This document shows, in pieces, positions 18,758 through 27,151 of a DNA stretch of 64,000 bases. The DNA is from RGIG3178 sp942492795. GTDB lineage: Bacteria; Bacillota; Clostridia; Christensenellales; QAND01. The stretch lies in NCBI GenBank assembly GCA_942492795.1, contig OW818639.1, forward strand, positions 2,418,001 through 2,482,000, read 5' to 3'. The notes beneath the pieces are model-generated. The model saw only the letters and a list, made by a program, of their open reading frames with translations, was not told the origin of the DNA and made no database searches. How positions within the stretch are numbered: position 1 is the stretch's first letter; each line of letters opens with the position of its first letter. Position numbers and translations under genes: made by a program.

Positions 18758-19336
18758 TCAATCCTTTCTGAGCTTGGACAGCGCCGCCATGATCGGGCCG
18801 GACAAGATGCCGCTCGCGGCGGCTTCCGGAAATCCGGAGGAAACGACAATCCCCAAAAGCACGCCCAGCAGAAGTTCCGGACTGATGCCGATCATTGCAG
18901 CCGCACTTGCGCCGTAAATGAAATAGATCGCGCCCAAAACGAGAACGGTATTCGTCAGCGACGCAAAAATGCCGCCCAGCACGCCGCTGATGATGCGCTT
19001 TTTGCCCTTTAGCATCCGGTCAACCAGTTTGAAAACAAGGTATGCGATGATGGGCACACACAGCCTGGGAAGCACCGCAACCAGCGGGTTTAAAAACATC
19101 GGCGCGGTAGGCAATCCGCCGATTGCCGCCTGATATATGGAAGTCATGCCAAACAACAGACCGAAAAACAATCCGTACCACGGCCCAAGGACCATGGCGC
19201 CGATTGCAACCGGTACCTGAACAATGGTCAGTCTGAACGGCGGGATATAAGGATAGCCTAGTCCTGTCAAACCCAACAGAAGAATGATCGCGCTGATCAT
19301 CCCGGCAGTGACAAGGTTTCTGGTTTTTTTGTTCAT
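18758..19336 (-). CDS. panT: ECF transporter S component, probable pantothenate specificity
   Basis: A 192-residue protein with about six transmembrane helices, typical of substrate-binding S components of energy-coupling factor transporters. It would bind a vitamin outside the cell and use a shared ECF module (not in this window) for uptake. The N-terminal helix has conserved small residues and a PPFRLTIVQVPVAIGA segment. Placement directly before coaX suggests pantothenate as substrate; this is inference from context. ATG at 19334-19336 follows GTGGAGATTGGTTGCC. Confidence 0.8.
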   Translation of the reverse strand: MNKKTRNLVTAGMISAIILLLGLTGLGYPYIPPFRLTIVQVPVAIGAMVLGPWYGLFFGLLFGMTSIYQAAIGGLPTAPMFLNPLVAVLPRLCVPIIAYLVFKLVDRMLKGKKRIISGVLGGIFASLTNTVLVLGAIYFIYGASAAAMIGISPELLLGVLLGIVVSSGFPEAAASGILSGPIMAALSKLRKD

Positions 19337-19519
19337 GGCAACCAATCTCCACTTAATTTCATGATAGTACTGTTATCTTCCTCTGCATAGAACGAGAATT
19401 CGCTTTGTATCTGCGGCAGCGTTGCATGCACATCAGGATTCGAGCGAAAAAGCAAGGCTTTTTATGCAGACATTGCGGCAACGCTTAATAAACGGCAAGC
19501 CATTTATTTGGCATGCCTT
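19337..19519 (-). promoter_or_regulatory. Structured 5' leader of the panT-coaX-hom operon
   Basis: The roughly 175-base leader contains an outer stem AGCGTTGC/GCAACGCT enclosing an AAAAAGC-CTT-GCTTTTT hairpin. No known riboswitch consensus was recognised. A control function is only suggested by its length and folding. Confidence 0.35.
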
Positions 19520-19548
19520 ATTATAGCAGGTGCCTTTTTATAAAACAA
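19520..19548 (-). promoter_or_regulatory. Predicted panT-coaX-hom promoter
   Basis: Minus strand TTGTTT (19548-19543), a 17-base spacer ending in the extended TGC, and a consensus TATAAT (19525-19520). Confidence 0.65.
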
Positions 19549-19571
19549 CACAAAGGGACCTCTGTGTTGCC

Positions 19572-19600
19572 TTGGCTGGGCAAAAAAACTATGGTAAAAT
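19572..19600 (+). promoter_or_regulatory. Predicted promoter of the VOC gene
   Basis: TTGGCT, a 17-base spacer and TAAAAT, 39 bases before the start codon. The divergent panT promoter lies just upstream. Confidence 0.55.
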
Positions 19601-19639
19601 ATTTTAACACAGAAATAACTATCCTTCGGAGGAAAACCA

Positions 19640-20029
19640 ATGGTTGTATTGGATCATATCGGCCTGCTGACGCCGGATTGTGAGCAGTCAGTCGCGTTTT
19701 ACCGGGATTATTTTGGCTTTGCAGAGGGCGAACGCGCTGTCATCCCGCGCGACGGCGGATTCGCAACGCTTCAATTTGTCCACTTGGGCGATCTGACGCT
19801 GGAGTTTGTCCAACCCCATGCCGGATGCACGCCGATGGTACAGCCCCCCATACACTTTTCCTTGCGCGTTGAGGACATCCGCAAAGAAATCGCAAGGCTC
19901 AAAGCGGCAGGCGTCAAGTTCGACCGAGAAAACGAGATCCCGCTTCAAGGTCGGTCCCCCAAACACCACAACGCATTTTTCTACGGACCGGGCGGGGAGC
20001 GCGTCGAACTGATCCAGGTGGACGAATGA
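19640..20029 (+). CDS. VOC/glyoxalase-fold protein
   Basis: A 129-residue vicinal-oxygen-chelate protein with two beta-alpha-beta-beta-beta modules. Likely metal ligands are His6 in LDHIGLLT, a Glu in LTLEFVQP, His in IHFSLRVED and the terminal Glu in RVELIQ. The GPGGERVELIQ ending is typical of glyoxalase I or methylmalonyl-CoA epimerase-like proteins. The substrate is unknown. The gene has its own promoter, AACTATCCTTCGGAGG precedes the start, and tspO converges from the other side. Confidence 0.82.
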   Translation: MVVLDHIGLLTPDCEQSVAFYRDYFGFAEGERAVIPRDGGFATLQFVHLGDLTLEFVQPHAGCTPMVQPPIHFSLRVEDIRKEIARLKAAGVKFDRENEIPLQGRSPKHHNAFFYGPGGERVELIQVDE

Positions 20030-20075
20030 TCCATGCGCGCTTGTCACGCAGATCGTTTGCATTTTGCGGCAAAGC

Positions 20076-20543
20076 TCAATTCATCATGTAGATATAGAAT
20101 TGAAACACACAGACAAATGTGATCCAACCCGCAATGAAAAAAAGCAAAATGGTGGTCAGCACGTCCTTTTGCCAGGTTTGGCGGATCGTATAGCCTGCGG
20201 TGAGGACGCAGAACACCAACAGAATCAAGGCTGCAAGGTTGTTTTGCAGCATGAAGAAAGCGTAATTCCACAATGCGACAAGCGTGAGGATCGCAACAAA
20301 ACCATATACGGCACCTTTGTTGATGCGATGGATCTGCCGCTGCAGCGCCACCGTCAGCAGCAGATAAACGGCGATCCAGGCACAGGAAAACACCAGCGGG
20401 GGCGGCATGTAGACCGGTTTTTTAAGCGCGGTATACCACTGGGATTGCGTATCGGAAAACAGCGCATTGAACAGCGCACAAAAGCCTACACCCAAAACCG
20501 CGATGACGGCTGCCTTACCCTGTTTTTTGGTTTCTGCTTTCAT
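20076..20543 (-). CDS. tspO: TspO/MBR family membrane protein
   Basis: A 155-residue five-helix membrane protein of the tryptophan-rich sensory family, which binds porphyrins and related ligands. The hallmark after helix 1 is seen: WYTALKKPVYMPPPLVFSCAW, then LWNYAFFMLQNNLAAL in helix 3. The ATG at 20541-20543 follows GAGGTGCCAC; the frame is open further upstream, but that extension would be a non-membranous stretch without a binding site. It is monocistronic and divergent from glycerate kinase, with only 64 bases between the two starts. Confidence 0.82.
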   Translation of the reverse strand: MKAETKKQGKAAVIAVLGVGFCALFNALFSDTQSQWYTALKKPVYMPPPLVFSCAWIAVYLLLTVALQRQIHRINKGAVYGFVAILTLVALWNYAFFMLQNNLAALILLVFCVLTAGYTIRQTWQKDVLTTILLFFIAGWITFVCVFQFYIYMMN

Positions 20544-20607
20544 GTGGCACCTCGCTTTGACCAGACTTCTCCAATACATTCTATGCACATGACAAAGAGG
20601 TAATCCT

Positions 20608-21732
20608 ATGCGCGTATTAGTATGCCCGGATAAATACAAGAGTTCCCTTTCCGCGACCCTGGTGGCGGAAGCGATGGAAAAAGGGCTTTTGGCTGCCAAC
20701 GCAACGCTTGTGATCGATAAAGCACCGATGGCCGACGGAGGCGACGGTACTGTGGACGCCTTTTTATCCGCAGTAGGCGGTCAAAAAGTTTATGCCCGCG
20801 TCATGGGACCTCATGGTGAACCTGTCGATTCTTTCTTCGGGCTCATCGATGACGGGAAAACCGCCGTCATCGAGATGGCTGCGGCAAGCGGTCTTGCGAT
20901 GATACCGTACGGCAAGCGCAACCCGCTGCATACCACTTCCTATGGTACCGGAGAATTGATCCGCAAAGCCCTCGATTGCGGCGTTGACAAACTGGTCGTC
21001 GGGATCGGCGGATCGGCCACCAACGAGGGCGGAATGGGCATGATGGCAGCATTGGGCGTCCGGTTTTTCGATCGTTCCGGTACCATGCTTTTCCATACCG
21101 CATCCGACATGCTGCGTGTAGCGGCAATCGACGCAAGAGGGCTCGATGCAAGGCTGAAGGACGTGGATATTCTGGTGGCATGTGACGTCAACAATCCGCT
21201 TTGCGGACCCGACGGCGCATCGGCGGTCTTTGGGCCGCAAAAGGGCGCCACACCCGAGATGATAGCATTGTTGGACAAGGGCCTGGAACAGTTTGCACAG
21301 CTTGTATACCATTCGCTCCACGTGGATATCCTGACCTTGCCCGGATCGGGTGCTGCAGGCGGTATGGGCGGAGCGTTGACGGCTTTGGGCGGACGGCTGA
21401 TGATGGGCACCGAACTGGTCATCGACGTCGCGCTTCTTCGGGAACGCGCACAGCTTGCGGATCTTATCATCACGGGCGAAGGCGCTACGGACAAATCCAC
21501 GCCGTTTGGAAAGGTGCCCGTGGCGATGGGAAAATTGGCGCAGGATGCGAACATCAAATGCATCTGCATCGCAGGCTCCGTTTTGGGCGGATACAGAAAA
21601 GTCTTTGACATGGGCGTCACGGCGGTATTTTCCATCATGAACCGGCCAATGTCCATGGACTCCGCGATAAAGCACTGTTATTCGCTCGTCAAGGAGTGCA
21701 CGGAAAACATTGCGCGGGCGATGGATTTATAA
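20608..21732 (+). CDS. glxK: Glycerate kinase
   Basis: A 374-residue GckA/GlxK-type (family 1) glycerate kinase, which phosphorylates D-glycerate to 2-phosphoglycerate (or 3-phosphoglycerate in some members). Signatures are PDKYKSSLSA at the N-terminus, APMADGGDGTVDAFL, VGIGGSATNEGGMGM, and the C-terminal TGEGATDKSTPFGKVPVA. Length is normal. ATG is preceded by AAAGAGGTAATCCT. It stands alone. It could feed glycerate into lower glycolysis. Confidence 0.93.
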   Translation: MRVLVCPDKYKSSLSATLVAEAMEKGLLAANATLVIDKAPMADGGDGTVDAFLSAVGGQKVYARVMGPHGEPVDSFFGLIDDGKTAVIEMAAASGLAMIPYGKRNPLHTTSYGTGELIRKALDCGVDKLVVGIGGSATNEGGMGMMAALGVRFFDRSGTMLFHTASDMLRVAAIDARGLDARLKDVDILVACDVNNPLCGPDGASAVFGPQKGATPEMIALLDKGLEQFAQLVYHSLHVDILTLPGSGAAGGMGGALTALGGRLMMGTELVIDVALLRERAQLADLIITGEGATDKSTPFGKVPVAMGKLAQDANIKCICIAGSVLGGYRKVFDMGVTAVFSIMNRPMSMDSAIKHCYSLVKECTENIARAMDL

Positions 21733-21820
21733 AACCGGACAGAAAACAGAATGGTTGCGATATCGGCGGAATTCTGCTTTGTATTAAACATAGGGCATAA
21801 GCCCTCGATTCGGTGTATTA

Positions 21821-21857
21821 AACAAAAGGGGCGGCTGGGTTTCCAGTCGCCCTTTCG
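21821..21857 (-). terminator. Terminator of the Cys-rich miniprotein pair
   Basis: Stem GGGCG-A-CTGG/CCAG-C-CGCCC followed on the minus strand by CTTTTGTTT. It also lies between this pair and the converging glycerate kinase gene. Confidence 0.75.
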
Positions 21858-21861
21858 GTTG

Positions 21862-22050
21862 TTAGTAACGACGATCGCTGGTGCCGTTGTTTCCGCACAT
21901 GCAGAGGATGCAAAGCAGCCAGAGCAATTGATCGAGCCCGTTGCCGGAGCTGGAGCCACACCCAAAGAGACCGCCGATCCCATCATCCTTGCCGCAACAG
22001 GAGAACAGGATGATCAGTGGCAGAATCGGGTTGTCGCACAAGCAGTTCAT
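21862..22050 (-). CDS. Small Cys/Gly-rich protein, copy 2
   Basis: A 62-residue protein of unknown function, paralogous to the one just upstream. Conserved parts are the N-terminal MNCLC, the hydrophobic ILPLIIL, SCCG, a variable Gly/Ser-rich loop, then LLWLLCILC and CGNNG. It carries nine cysteines. Start is supported by AAGGGGGTTTTTTC. It has two short hydrophobic stretches that could be membrane-embedded or drive aggregation. The style recalls the small high-cysteine proteins of Clostridia sometimes labelled chorion-class, but no function follows from that. Confidence 0.75.
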   Translation of the reverse strand: MNCLCDNPILPLIILFSCCGKDDGIGGLFGCGSSSGNGLDQLLWLLCILCMCGNNGTSDRRY

Positions 22051-22106
22051 GAAAAAACCCCCTTATGGATTGGTACTTGTGACTGAAAAGTCAGCCTCTT
22101 TTTACC

Positions 22107-22301
22107 CTAACGCCTGCAGTCGCTGCTGGACCCGTTGTTGCCGCACAGGCAAAGAATGCAGAGCAACCAGAGCAGGTCATCAAGGCCGTTTCCGGATTTG
22201 CCACCGAAACCAAGTATCCCGCCGCCGCTGGAGCCGTTTTCGCCGCAGCAAGACATCAAAATGATCAGCGGAAGGATCGAGTTGTTGCATAGACAGTTCA
22301 T
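22107..22301 (-). CDS. Small Cys/Gly-rich protein, copy 1
   Basis: A 64-residue paralogue of the downstream small protein, with the same layout: MNCLC, ILPLIIL, SCCG, a GGGILGFGG loop, LLWLLCILC, CGNNG. The ATG at 22299-22301 has an ideal AAGGAGGATTTCC site. The two genes are 56 bases apart and end at a shared terminator. Repetition of both the coding pattern and the strong ribosome binding sites argues that these are real genes and not chance frames. Confidence 0.78.
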   Translation of the reverse strand: MNCLCNNSILPLIILMSCCGENGSSGGGILGFGGKSGNGLDDLLWLLCILCLCGNNGSSSDCRR

Positions 22302-22492
22302 GGAAATCCTCCTTATGGAATTGTTATTGAGCATGCATTGCTCGCTTTATACTACGCAAACCGATCCAAAGGGTTACAGGCAACACTGAGCGAATATTTT
22401 GAAATTACGGCATAGTCTTGCTGTTGCATACAATCTGCTGCCCGTTACCGGTATACATAAGTTCCTGTTTTAAGAATAAAAAGCGGTGGCGC

Positions 22493-22507
22493 TGAAAACG
22501 CTTTTCA
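22493..22507 (+). promoter_or_regulatory. cre-like palindrome upstream of glyS
   Basis: TGAAAACGCTTTTCA matches the catabolite-responsive-element pattern TGWAARCGYTWNCW. It lies 82 bases upstream of the glyS start, a little upstream of a TATGAT -10 candidate (22532-22537). Binding by CcpA is not shown. Confidence 0.35.
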
Positions 22508-22574
22508 TCTTTTCCTTTCAGACCGTTTCTGCTATGATGAGTTGAAATGTCTTTGAAAACGGAGGAAATGTTTT

Positions 22575-23957
22575 ATGTCCAGTCTCACAATGGATAAACT
22601 GGTTGCGCTGTGCAAAAACCGCGGCATCGTCTATCCAGGTTCAGAAATTTACGGCGGATTGGCCAACGCCTGGGATTATGGCCCGCTTGGCACAGAAATA
22701 AAGAACAATGTCAAACAAGCATGGTGGAAGAAATTCGTCCGCCAATCTCCTTACAACGTGGGGCTCGATTCGGCTATTCTGATGAATCCGCAGGTTTGGG
22801 TGGCGTCCGGCCACGTCGGCGGGTTTTCCGATCCGCTGATGGATTGCCGCGCCTGCAAAACGCGCTACCGCGCCGACCAGCTGGCGGAAGACTATGCCCG
22901 TGAAAACGGGATTGCGCTTAAAGTGGACGGCATGGACGCGGCGGCTTTGGAGGCATTCGTCGAAGAACATTGCATCCCCTGCCCGGCGTGCGGCAAACAT
23001 TCGTTTACCGGCATTCGGAAATTCAACCTGATGTTTAAAACCTTCATGGGCGTTACGGAGGACAGCGCATCGGAAATCTATCTGCGCCCCGAGACCGCGC
23101 AGGGCATCTTTGTCAACTTCAAAAACGTATTGCGCACATCACGCAAAAAACTGCCTTTTGGCATCGCACAGATAGGCAAATCGTTCCGCAACGAAATTAC
23201 ACCCGGTAACTTCATATTCCGCATCCGCGAATTTGAACAGATGGAGCTAGAATTCTTCTGTGCACCGGGGGAAGACCTGGCGTGGTTTTCCTATTGGAAG
23301 GATTATTGTGTAAAGTTTTTGGAGAGCATCGGCATCAAGCGGGACAGCATCGTGCTTCGCGATCATGACAAAGAGGAGCTTTCCCACTATTCCAACGCGA
23401 CAACCGACATTGAATTCCGCTATCCGTTTGGCGTCAAAGAGCTTTGGGGCATCGCCGACCGCACGGACTTCGATCTTAAAGCGCATGCCGGTGTTTCGGG
23501 GCAGACGCTCGAATACATGGATCCCACAACGGGCGAACGCGTCGTGCCGTATTGCATCGAGCCTTCCGTCGGCGTGGACAGGCTGACATTGGCGCTTCTG
23601 TGCGACGCATACGAAGAGCAGGAACTGGAAAACGACACGCGCGTGGTGCTGCACCTGCACCCGGTCATAGCGCCCTATAAGGCGGCTGTATTGCCGCTGC
23701 AAAAGAAATTTGCGGATGTGGCGAAAGAGATATTCGATTGCCTGTCCATGGATTTCATGATCGATTATGACGATTCGGGTTCCATCGGCAGGAGATACCG
23801 CCGTCAGGATGAGATCGGGACGCCGTTTTGCATCACCATCGACGCACAGACCTATGAAGACGGCACGGTTACCATCCGATTCCGCGACAGCATGGAGCAG
23901 ATACGAATGGGCAAGGACGAACTGCGCAGCTGGCTCTTCAAAGAATTGGAATTCTAA
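22575..23957 (+). CDS. glyS: Glycyl-tRNA synthetase, single-chain type
   Basis: A 460-residue class II synthetase of the alpha-2 (eukaryote/archaea/Gram-positive) type, charging tRNA-Gly. Seen are the N-terminal [24 protein letters not shown], a zinc-type [11 protein letters not shown] with CPACGKHSF insertion, motif 2 [25 protein letters not shown] (in part), and motif 3 [13 protein letters not shown], followed by the anticodon-binding domain. Length is normal. It starts after GGAGGAAATGTTTT. Monocistronic, with a terminator. No T-box was found in the leader. Confidence 0.97.
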   Translation: MSSLTMDKLVALCKNRGIVYPGSEIYGGLANAWDYGPLGTEIKNNVKQAWWKKFVRQSPYNVGLDSAILMNPQVWVASGHVGGFSDPLMDCRACKTRYRADQLAEDYARENGIALKVDGMDAAALEAFVEEHCIPCPACGKHSFTGIRKFNLMFKTFMGVTEDSASEIYLRPETAQGIFVNFKNVLRTSRKKLPFGIAQIGKSFRNEITPGNFIFRIREFEQMELEFFCAPGEDLAWFSYWKDYCVKFLESIGIKRDSIVLRDHDKEELSHYSNATTDIEFRYPFGVKELWGIADRTDFDLKAHAGVSGQTLEYMDPTTGERVVPYCIEPSVGVDRLTLALLCDAYEEQELENDTRVVLHLHPVIAPYKAAVLPLQKKFADVAKEIFDCLSMDFMIDYDDSGSIGRRYRRQDEIGTPFCITIDAQTYEDGTVTIRFRDSMEQIRMGKDELRSWLFKELEF

Positions 23958-23964
23958 ACAATGG

Positions 23965-24004
23965 AAAACGGCCTTTGCGTGTTGCGCAAAGGCCGTTTTT
24001 GTTT
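23965..24004. terminator. Bidirectional terminator between glyS and rsfS
   Basis: AAAACGGCCTTTGCG and CGCAAAGGCCGTTTT form a long stem with T runs on both sides, serving the two convergent transcripts. Confidence 0.9.
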
Positions 24005-24028
24005 TATGAACAAACCATATTAAAACAG

Positions 24029-24391
24029 CTAGATGCCTGCTCCCGGATACGCCTGGGTGTTGGTCCCGTTGTTCCAAAGCCTTTCAAGGTTGTAAAACGC
24101 GCGCTCTTCCTGATGGAAAATATGCACGATAACGTCCGATACATCCAACACGATCCAACGTCCGGCAGCATAGCCGTCCATGCGCGTTACTTTAACTTGT
24201 CTTTTATCCAGCGCCTCTTTGACATCGTCACACAGTGCCCGAACCTGAATGGGATTTGTTCCGCTGGCTACGACAAAGCAATCCGCCAGAATGGAAATGT
24301 TCGATATGTCGATGATCTGGATGTCCTTTGCCTTTTTATCATCCAGCGTCTTGGCAATGTATAAGGCGAGGTCTTTAGCGTTTTGTGTCAA
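24029..24391 (-). CDS. rsfS: RsfS, ribosomal silencing factor
   Basis: A 120-residue Iojap/RsfS protein that binds ribosomal protein uL14 and blocks subunit joining in starvation. Typical motifs are DIQIIDISNISILADCFVV, SGTNPIQVRALCDDV and the C-terminal WIVLDVSDVIVHIFHQEER with YNLERLW. The start appears to be TTG at 24389-24391, because GAGGAGGAAAATAAGA lies just before it and the frame upstream contains only yqeK-overlapping sequence. The start overlaps the yqeK 3' end by 17 bases, so translation is probably coupled. Confidence 0.92.
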   Translation of the reverse strand: MTQNAKDLALYIAKTLDDKKAKDIQIIDISNISILADCFVVASGTNPIQVRALCDDVKEALDKRQVKVTRMDGYAAGRWIVLDVSDVIVHIFHQEERAFYNLERLWNNGTNTQAYPGAGI

Positions 24392-24989
24392 TCTTATTTT
24401 CCTCCTCAATTTTCTTGTAAAGCGCTGCTCTGGCGCATTCGGATATCGGGTGCACAATGCTGCCCTTGGAAACGACATGCGCTTTGCTCTGCTCGAGGGC
24501 CAAAAGCGTTGCCTGATACAGGTCTTTTTCACAGAGTTGCCGAAGTTCCGCAACGCCTTGATAGTCCCTTCCCGGCTCCATGGCATCGGAAAGATACAGG
24601 ATGCACGTCAGTTTTTCCATCTCGGCGTCCCCCAAGGTGTGTGCGCGTATCGCCTGAAGAACGGCTTCGTCCTCCATGCCCAATTCCCGCTGCGCCCACG
24701 CCGCGGCAACCGGCCCGTGCAGCAGACTCGGATTGCGTTTGATATAGTCGTCGACGACGACGCCGTACTGCTCGGCCAACCGCAAGAGCTGCGCGTCGCT
24801 TTTGGAGCGCATCGCGTCATGCAAAATACCCGCCAGCTCCGCTTTTTCCGGATCTTCAGAAAACCTGTTCGCCAATACGACGGCGGTATCCGCAACGCCT
24901 TTGATGTGCGCCAACCGTTTGGGTGAAACCATGTCGGGCAGCTTTTTTTGGAGTTTGTCCCGCTCAGTTTTGTCCACGATACACCCCAT
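24375..24989 (-). CDS. yqeK: YqeK family HD-domain nucleotide hydrolase
   Basis: An HD-domain protein of about 204 residues. YqeK homologues are reported to cleave diadenosine tetraphosphate symmetrically. The metal-binding H...HD...D set is visible: RLAHIKGVADTAV, GILHDAM, LLHGPVAAA, and IRAHTLGDAEM with LYLSDAMEPGRDY. It overlaps the nadD end. Start is uncertain: ATG at 24987-24989 or GTG 12 bases downstream, which has a GGGG closer to ideal spacing. Confidence 0.9.
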   Translation of the reverse strand: MGCIVDKTERDKLQKKLPDMVSPKRLAHIKGVADTAVVLANRFSEDPEKAELAGILHDAMRSKSDAQLLRLAEQYGVVVDDYIKRNPSLLHGPVAAAWAQRELGMEDEAVLQAIRAHTLGDAEMEKLTCILYLSDAMEPGRDYQGVAELRQLCEKDLYQATLLALEQSKAHVVSKGSIVHPISECARAALYKKIEEENKIDTKR

Positions 24990-25593
24990 GTTCCCAAATA
25001 TAAGCCTCGACAGCCTTGGGCACCAACCCGTCAAGCGGCATGCCGTTTTGAATGAATTCCCGTATTTGCGTTGACGAAACCTCTATGCAACGGTGTTTCC
25101 CGTGGGTTATTCGGGCACCGTAGCGTTCTTTCAATTGAACTGTCTTATCCGCTACCTGCTTCGCGTCGACCCCTTCGCGCATAAATACCACAAAATCGCA
25201 CAAATCGAATACCGCTTGAGGGCTTTTCCACGTTTCAAGCTGCAACAGCGTATCCGATCCGATGATAAACGAGAATGACTTGTCCCTGGACAGGCTTAAT
25301 TCCCGCAGCGTGTCCACGGTATAGGTAGCGCCGCTTCGCCTCATCTCGATATCGCACGGAACCAGCTGTTCTTCCCCGGCGCAGGCGATCTCAACCATTC
25401 GCCACCTGTCATGCTCCGAGGCTATAAAAGGGTCAAGCTTATGAGGCGGGATGCGGGAGGGTATAACCCATACCTGGTCCAGTGCAAATTCCTGCAAAGC
25501 GGCTTTTGCCATTTCCAGATGGCCGCAATGGATGGGATTGAACGTCCCGCCCAACAGACCGATCCGCCGGGTATTCCATGCCATCTGCGGCAC
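24964..25593 (-). CDS. nadD: Nicotinate-nucleotide adenylyltransferase
   Basis: A roughly 209-residue nucleotidyltransferase making deamido-NAD from nicotinate mononucleotide. The signature GGTFNPIHCGHLEMA and the C-terminal SSTQIREFI (the ISSTxIR motif) are intact. Start is uncertain: GTG at 25591-25593 has GGAG at five bases, an ATG nine bases downstream is also possible, and the frame opens up to 25629. The nadD-yqeK-rsfS order is conserved in Bacillota; here its usual partners obg and yhbY lie upstream, separated by one opposite-strand gene. Confidence 0.95.
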   Translation of the reverse strand: MPQMAWNTRRIGLLGGTFNPIHCGHLEMAKAALQEFALDQVWVIPSRIPPHKLDPFIASEHDRWRMVEIACAGEEQLVPCDIEMRRSGATYTVDTLRELSLSRDKSFSFIIGSDTLLQLETWKSPQAVFDLCDFVVFMREGVDAKQVADKTVQLKERYGARITHGKHRCIEVSSTQIREFIQNGMPLDGLVPKAVEAYIWEHGVYRGQN

Positions 25594-25882
25594 AGTATCT
25601 CCGGACACATACGTACTTTCGATGGTCACTTCCCCCTTTGCGCATTATGATAGGGTTTTTTGAACAAACAGCGGGCAACCTATTGCTGACGGGCAACGGC
25701 CCGCATTGCACTGCACGCATTTTGCGAGAGCATCTGATCCGTGCCTTCTTGCCGTTTGGCGGCAACTTTTGGCTGTTCAACAAAGGATATTATAAACCAA
25801 TTTCAGACAAATATATAGACATGATCGCTGCTGTGTGTTGCTTTTCCAATCGTTGGGAATACTTCGCATAGGAGGGATGAAC

Positions 25883-26764
25883 ATGCTGGATAAAAAAATG
25901 CGGCGCTATTACCGGCAAATCATGTTCGGAAACCGGAATGCGCTTGCGCGGACGCTCGATTTTCTGGCGCTGCGCGCCATCCTGTACATTGCGTTTCTGC
26001 TGTGGTTTTCCCTGCAGACAAGCAATCTCACGCTGTCCTTCGTGCTCTCGGCTGTTGCCACCGGCATGGTCTCGGTGGCACTTGAACTGTATAAGAACAT
26101 CCGGCTGGACCGGTTCGTCGAATCCAAGAGGACGGAACTGTCCCGCCATTACATGCTCGAGCAGATGGTCTTGATGCCGCGCCGCAAGTTTGTTCACCTG
26201 ATGGCGGAACTGGCCAGACAGGCAGGCTTACAGGTCGATCAGATGCAGCCGCGCGGCATCCTTTGCCGCGACGAGTCCGATCAATCCTGCATGATGTTTG
26301 CGTTGCAGAATCATCCGAGCGACACCGTCAATTCGCAGCAGGTGCTGGAATGCTACCGGTTTCTGCGGCAGAACAATATTGAAAAGGGCATCCTGTTTTG
26401 CACCGCTTCGCTGTCGGAGAACGCCGGTTTGCTTCTAAACAAGCTTGCCGATCAACCCTTTACCGTTTGGGATCAGGACAGGGTACTTGCCCTGGCGGAG
26501 GCGCTCGACCTTCTTCCCGACACCCAGGAAGTGGAAGAAGGCATTTTGGTCGAATTGGAGCAGAAGCGGCTTCACTTGAAGCAATTGAAAAAACAGGCCA
26601 TCGGCGTAACAAGGGTGCGCTCCTATGTCATCTGCGGCCTGGTGTTGTTTTTCGCAGCCATACTGACCGGGCAGCATCTGTATTACCCGATCATGGGCGC
26701 CGTATGCTTTTTCATGGCATTTCTGTCTTATTTCACGGAGCACAGCCGCCGCGTACCGCAATAG
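25883..26764 (+). CDS. Membrane protein with degenerate Mrr-like (PD-(D/E)XK fold) core
   Basis: A 293-residue protein with two hydrophobic helices near the N-terminus (about residues 30-65) and two at the C-terminus (about 245-285). Between them is a soluble domain (about 95-225) whose order of segments resembles Mrr-type restriction endonuclease folds: a short helix, MMFALQNHPSDTVNSQQVL, EKGILFCTASLSENAGLLL and a final VWDQDRVLALAEAL. The Gln-x-Lys catalytic strand of Mrr is not conserved, so nuclease activity is doubtful. It sits on the strand opposite to the obg and nad genes. Start ATG follows AGGAGGGATGAAC. The fold assignment is my inference. Confidence 0.65.
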   Translation: MLDKKMRRYYRQIMFGNRNALARTLDFLALRAILYIAFLLWFSLQTSNLTLSFVLSAVATGMVSVALELYKNIRLDRFVESKRTELSRHYMLEQMVLMPRRKFVHLMAELARQAGLQVDQMQPRGILCRDESDQSCMMFALQNHPSDTVNSQQVLECYRFLRQNNIEKGILFCTASLSENAGLLLNKLADQPFTVWDQDRVLALAEALDLLPDTQEVEEGILVELEQKRLHLKQLKKQAIGVTRVRSYVICGLVLFFAAILTGQHLYYPIMGAVCFFMAFLSYFTEHSRRVPQ

Positions 26765-26791
26765 CATTTGTGCGAAGAAGGGCACGCGCAT

Positions 26792-26826
26792 TAAAAAAGG
26801 CAAGAGCCTGCACTCTTGCCTTTTTT
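26792..26826. terminator. Bidirectional terminator between the Mrr-like gene and yhbY
   Basis: AAAAAAGGCAAGAG and CTCTTGCCTTTTTT form an 8-bp GC-containing stem with T runs on both strands. Confidence 0.88.
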
Positions 26827-26845
26827 GCTTTATACACAGATCCGC

Positions 26846-27139
26846 CTACTGCGGAAAGATGATGCGGGGCTGGTCGTGGTTTTTACGGTACAACACAAAC
26901 CGCCGTCCGATGGCTTGCACCGGTTCGGCGCGAAGAAGCATGCACAATTCTTGAAGGACCTGTTTGGCATCCGTCGGGCTGTTTTCCAACACCGTGCCTT
27001 TGATAAGCTCCCGCGCGGCGAGCGCCTCATCCCCCTGCTTGAGAAGGTTGTCGTTGATGCCGCCCTTCCCGACGTGTAAAATGGGTTCCATCGTGTTTGC
27101 CAGGCTGCGAAGGAATGCCCTTTGTTTTGCGTTGATCAT
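26846..27139 (-). CDS. yhbY: YhbY-type RNA-binding protein (CRM domain)
   Basis: A 97-residue CRM-domain protein associated with assembly of the large ribosomal subunit. The fold is recognised by AFLRSLANTMEPILHVGKGG with the GKGG loop (GxxG-type) and the basic C-terminal IGRRFVLYRKN. It lies 12 bases after obg and is co-transcribed with it; the AGCGAG site sits just before the start. Orthologues occur in the same obg-yhbY-nadD neighbourhood in many Bacillota. Confidence 0.92.
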   Translation of the reverse strand: MINAKQRAFLRSLANTMEPILHVGKGGINDNLLKQGDEALAARELIKGTVLENSPTDAKQVLQELCMLLRAEPVQAIGRRFVLYRKNHDQPRIIFPQ

Positions 27140-27151
27140 CGATCTCGCTCC

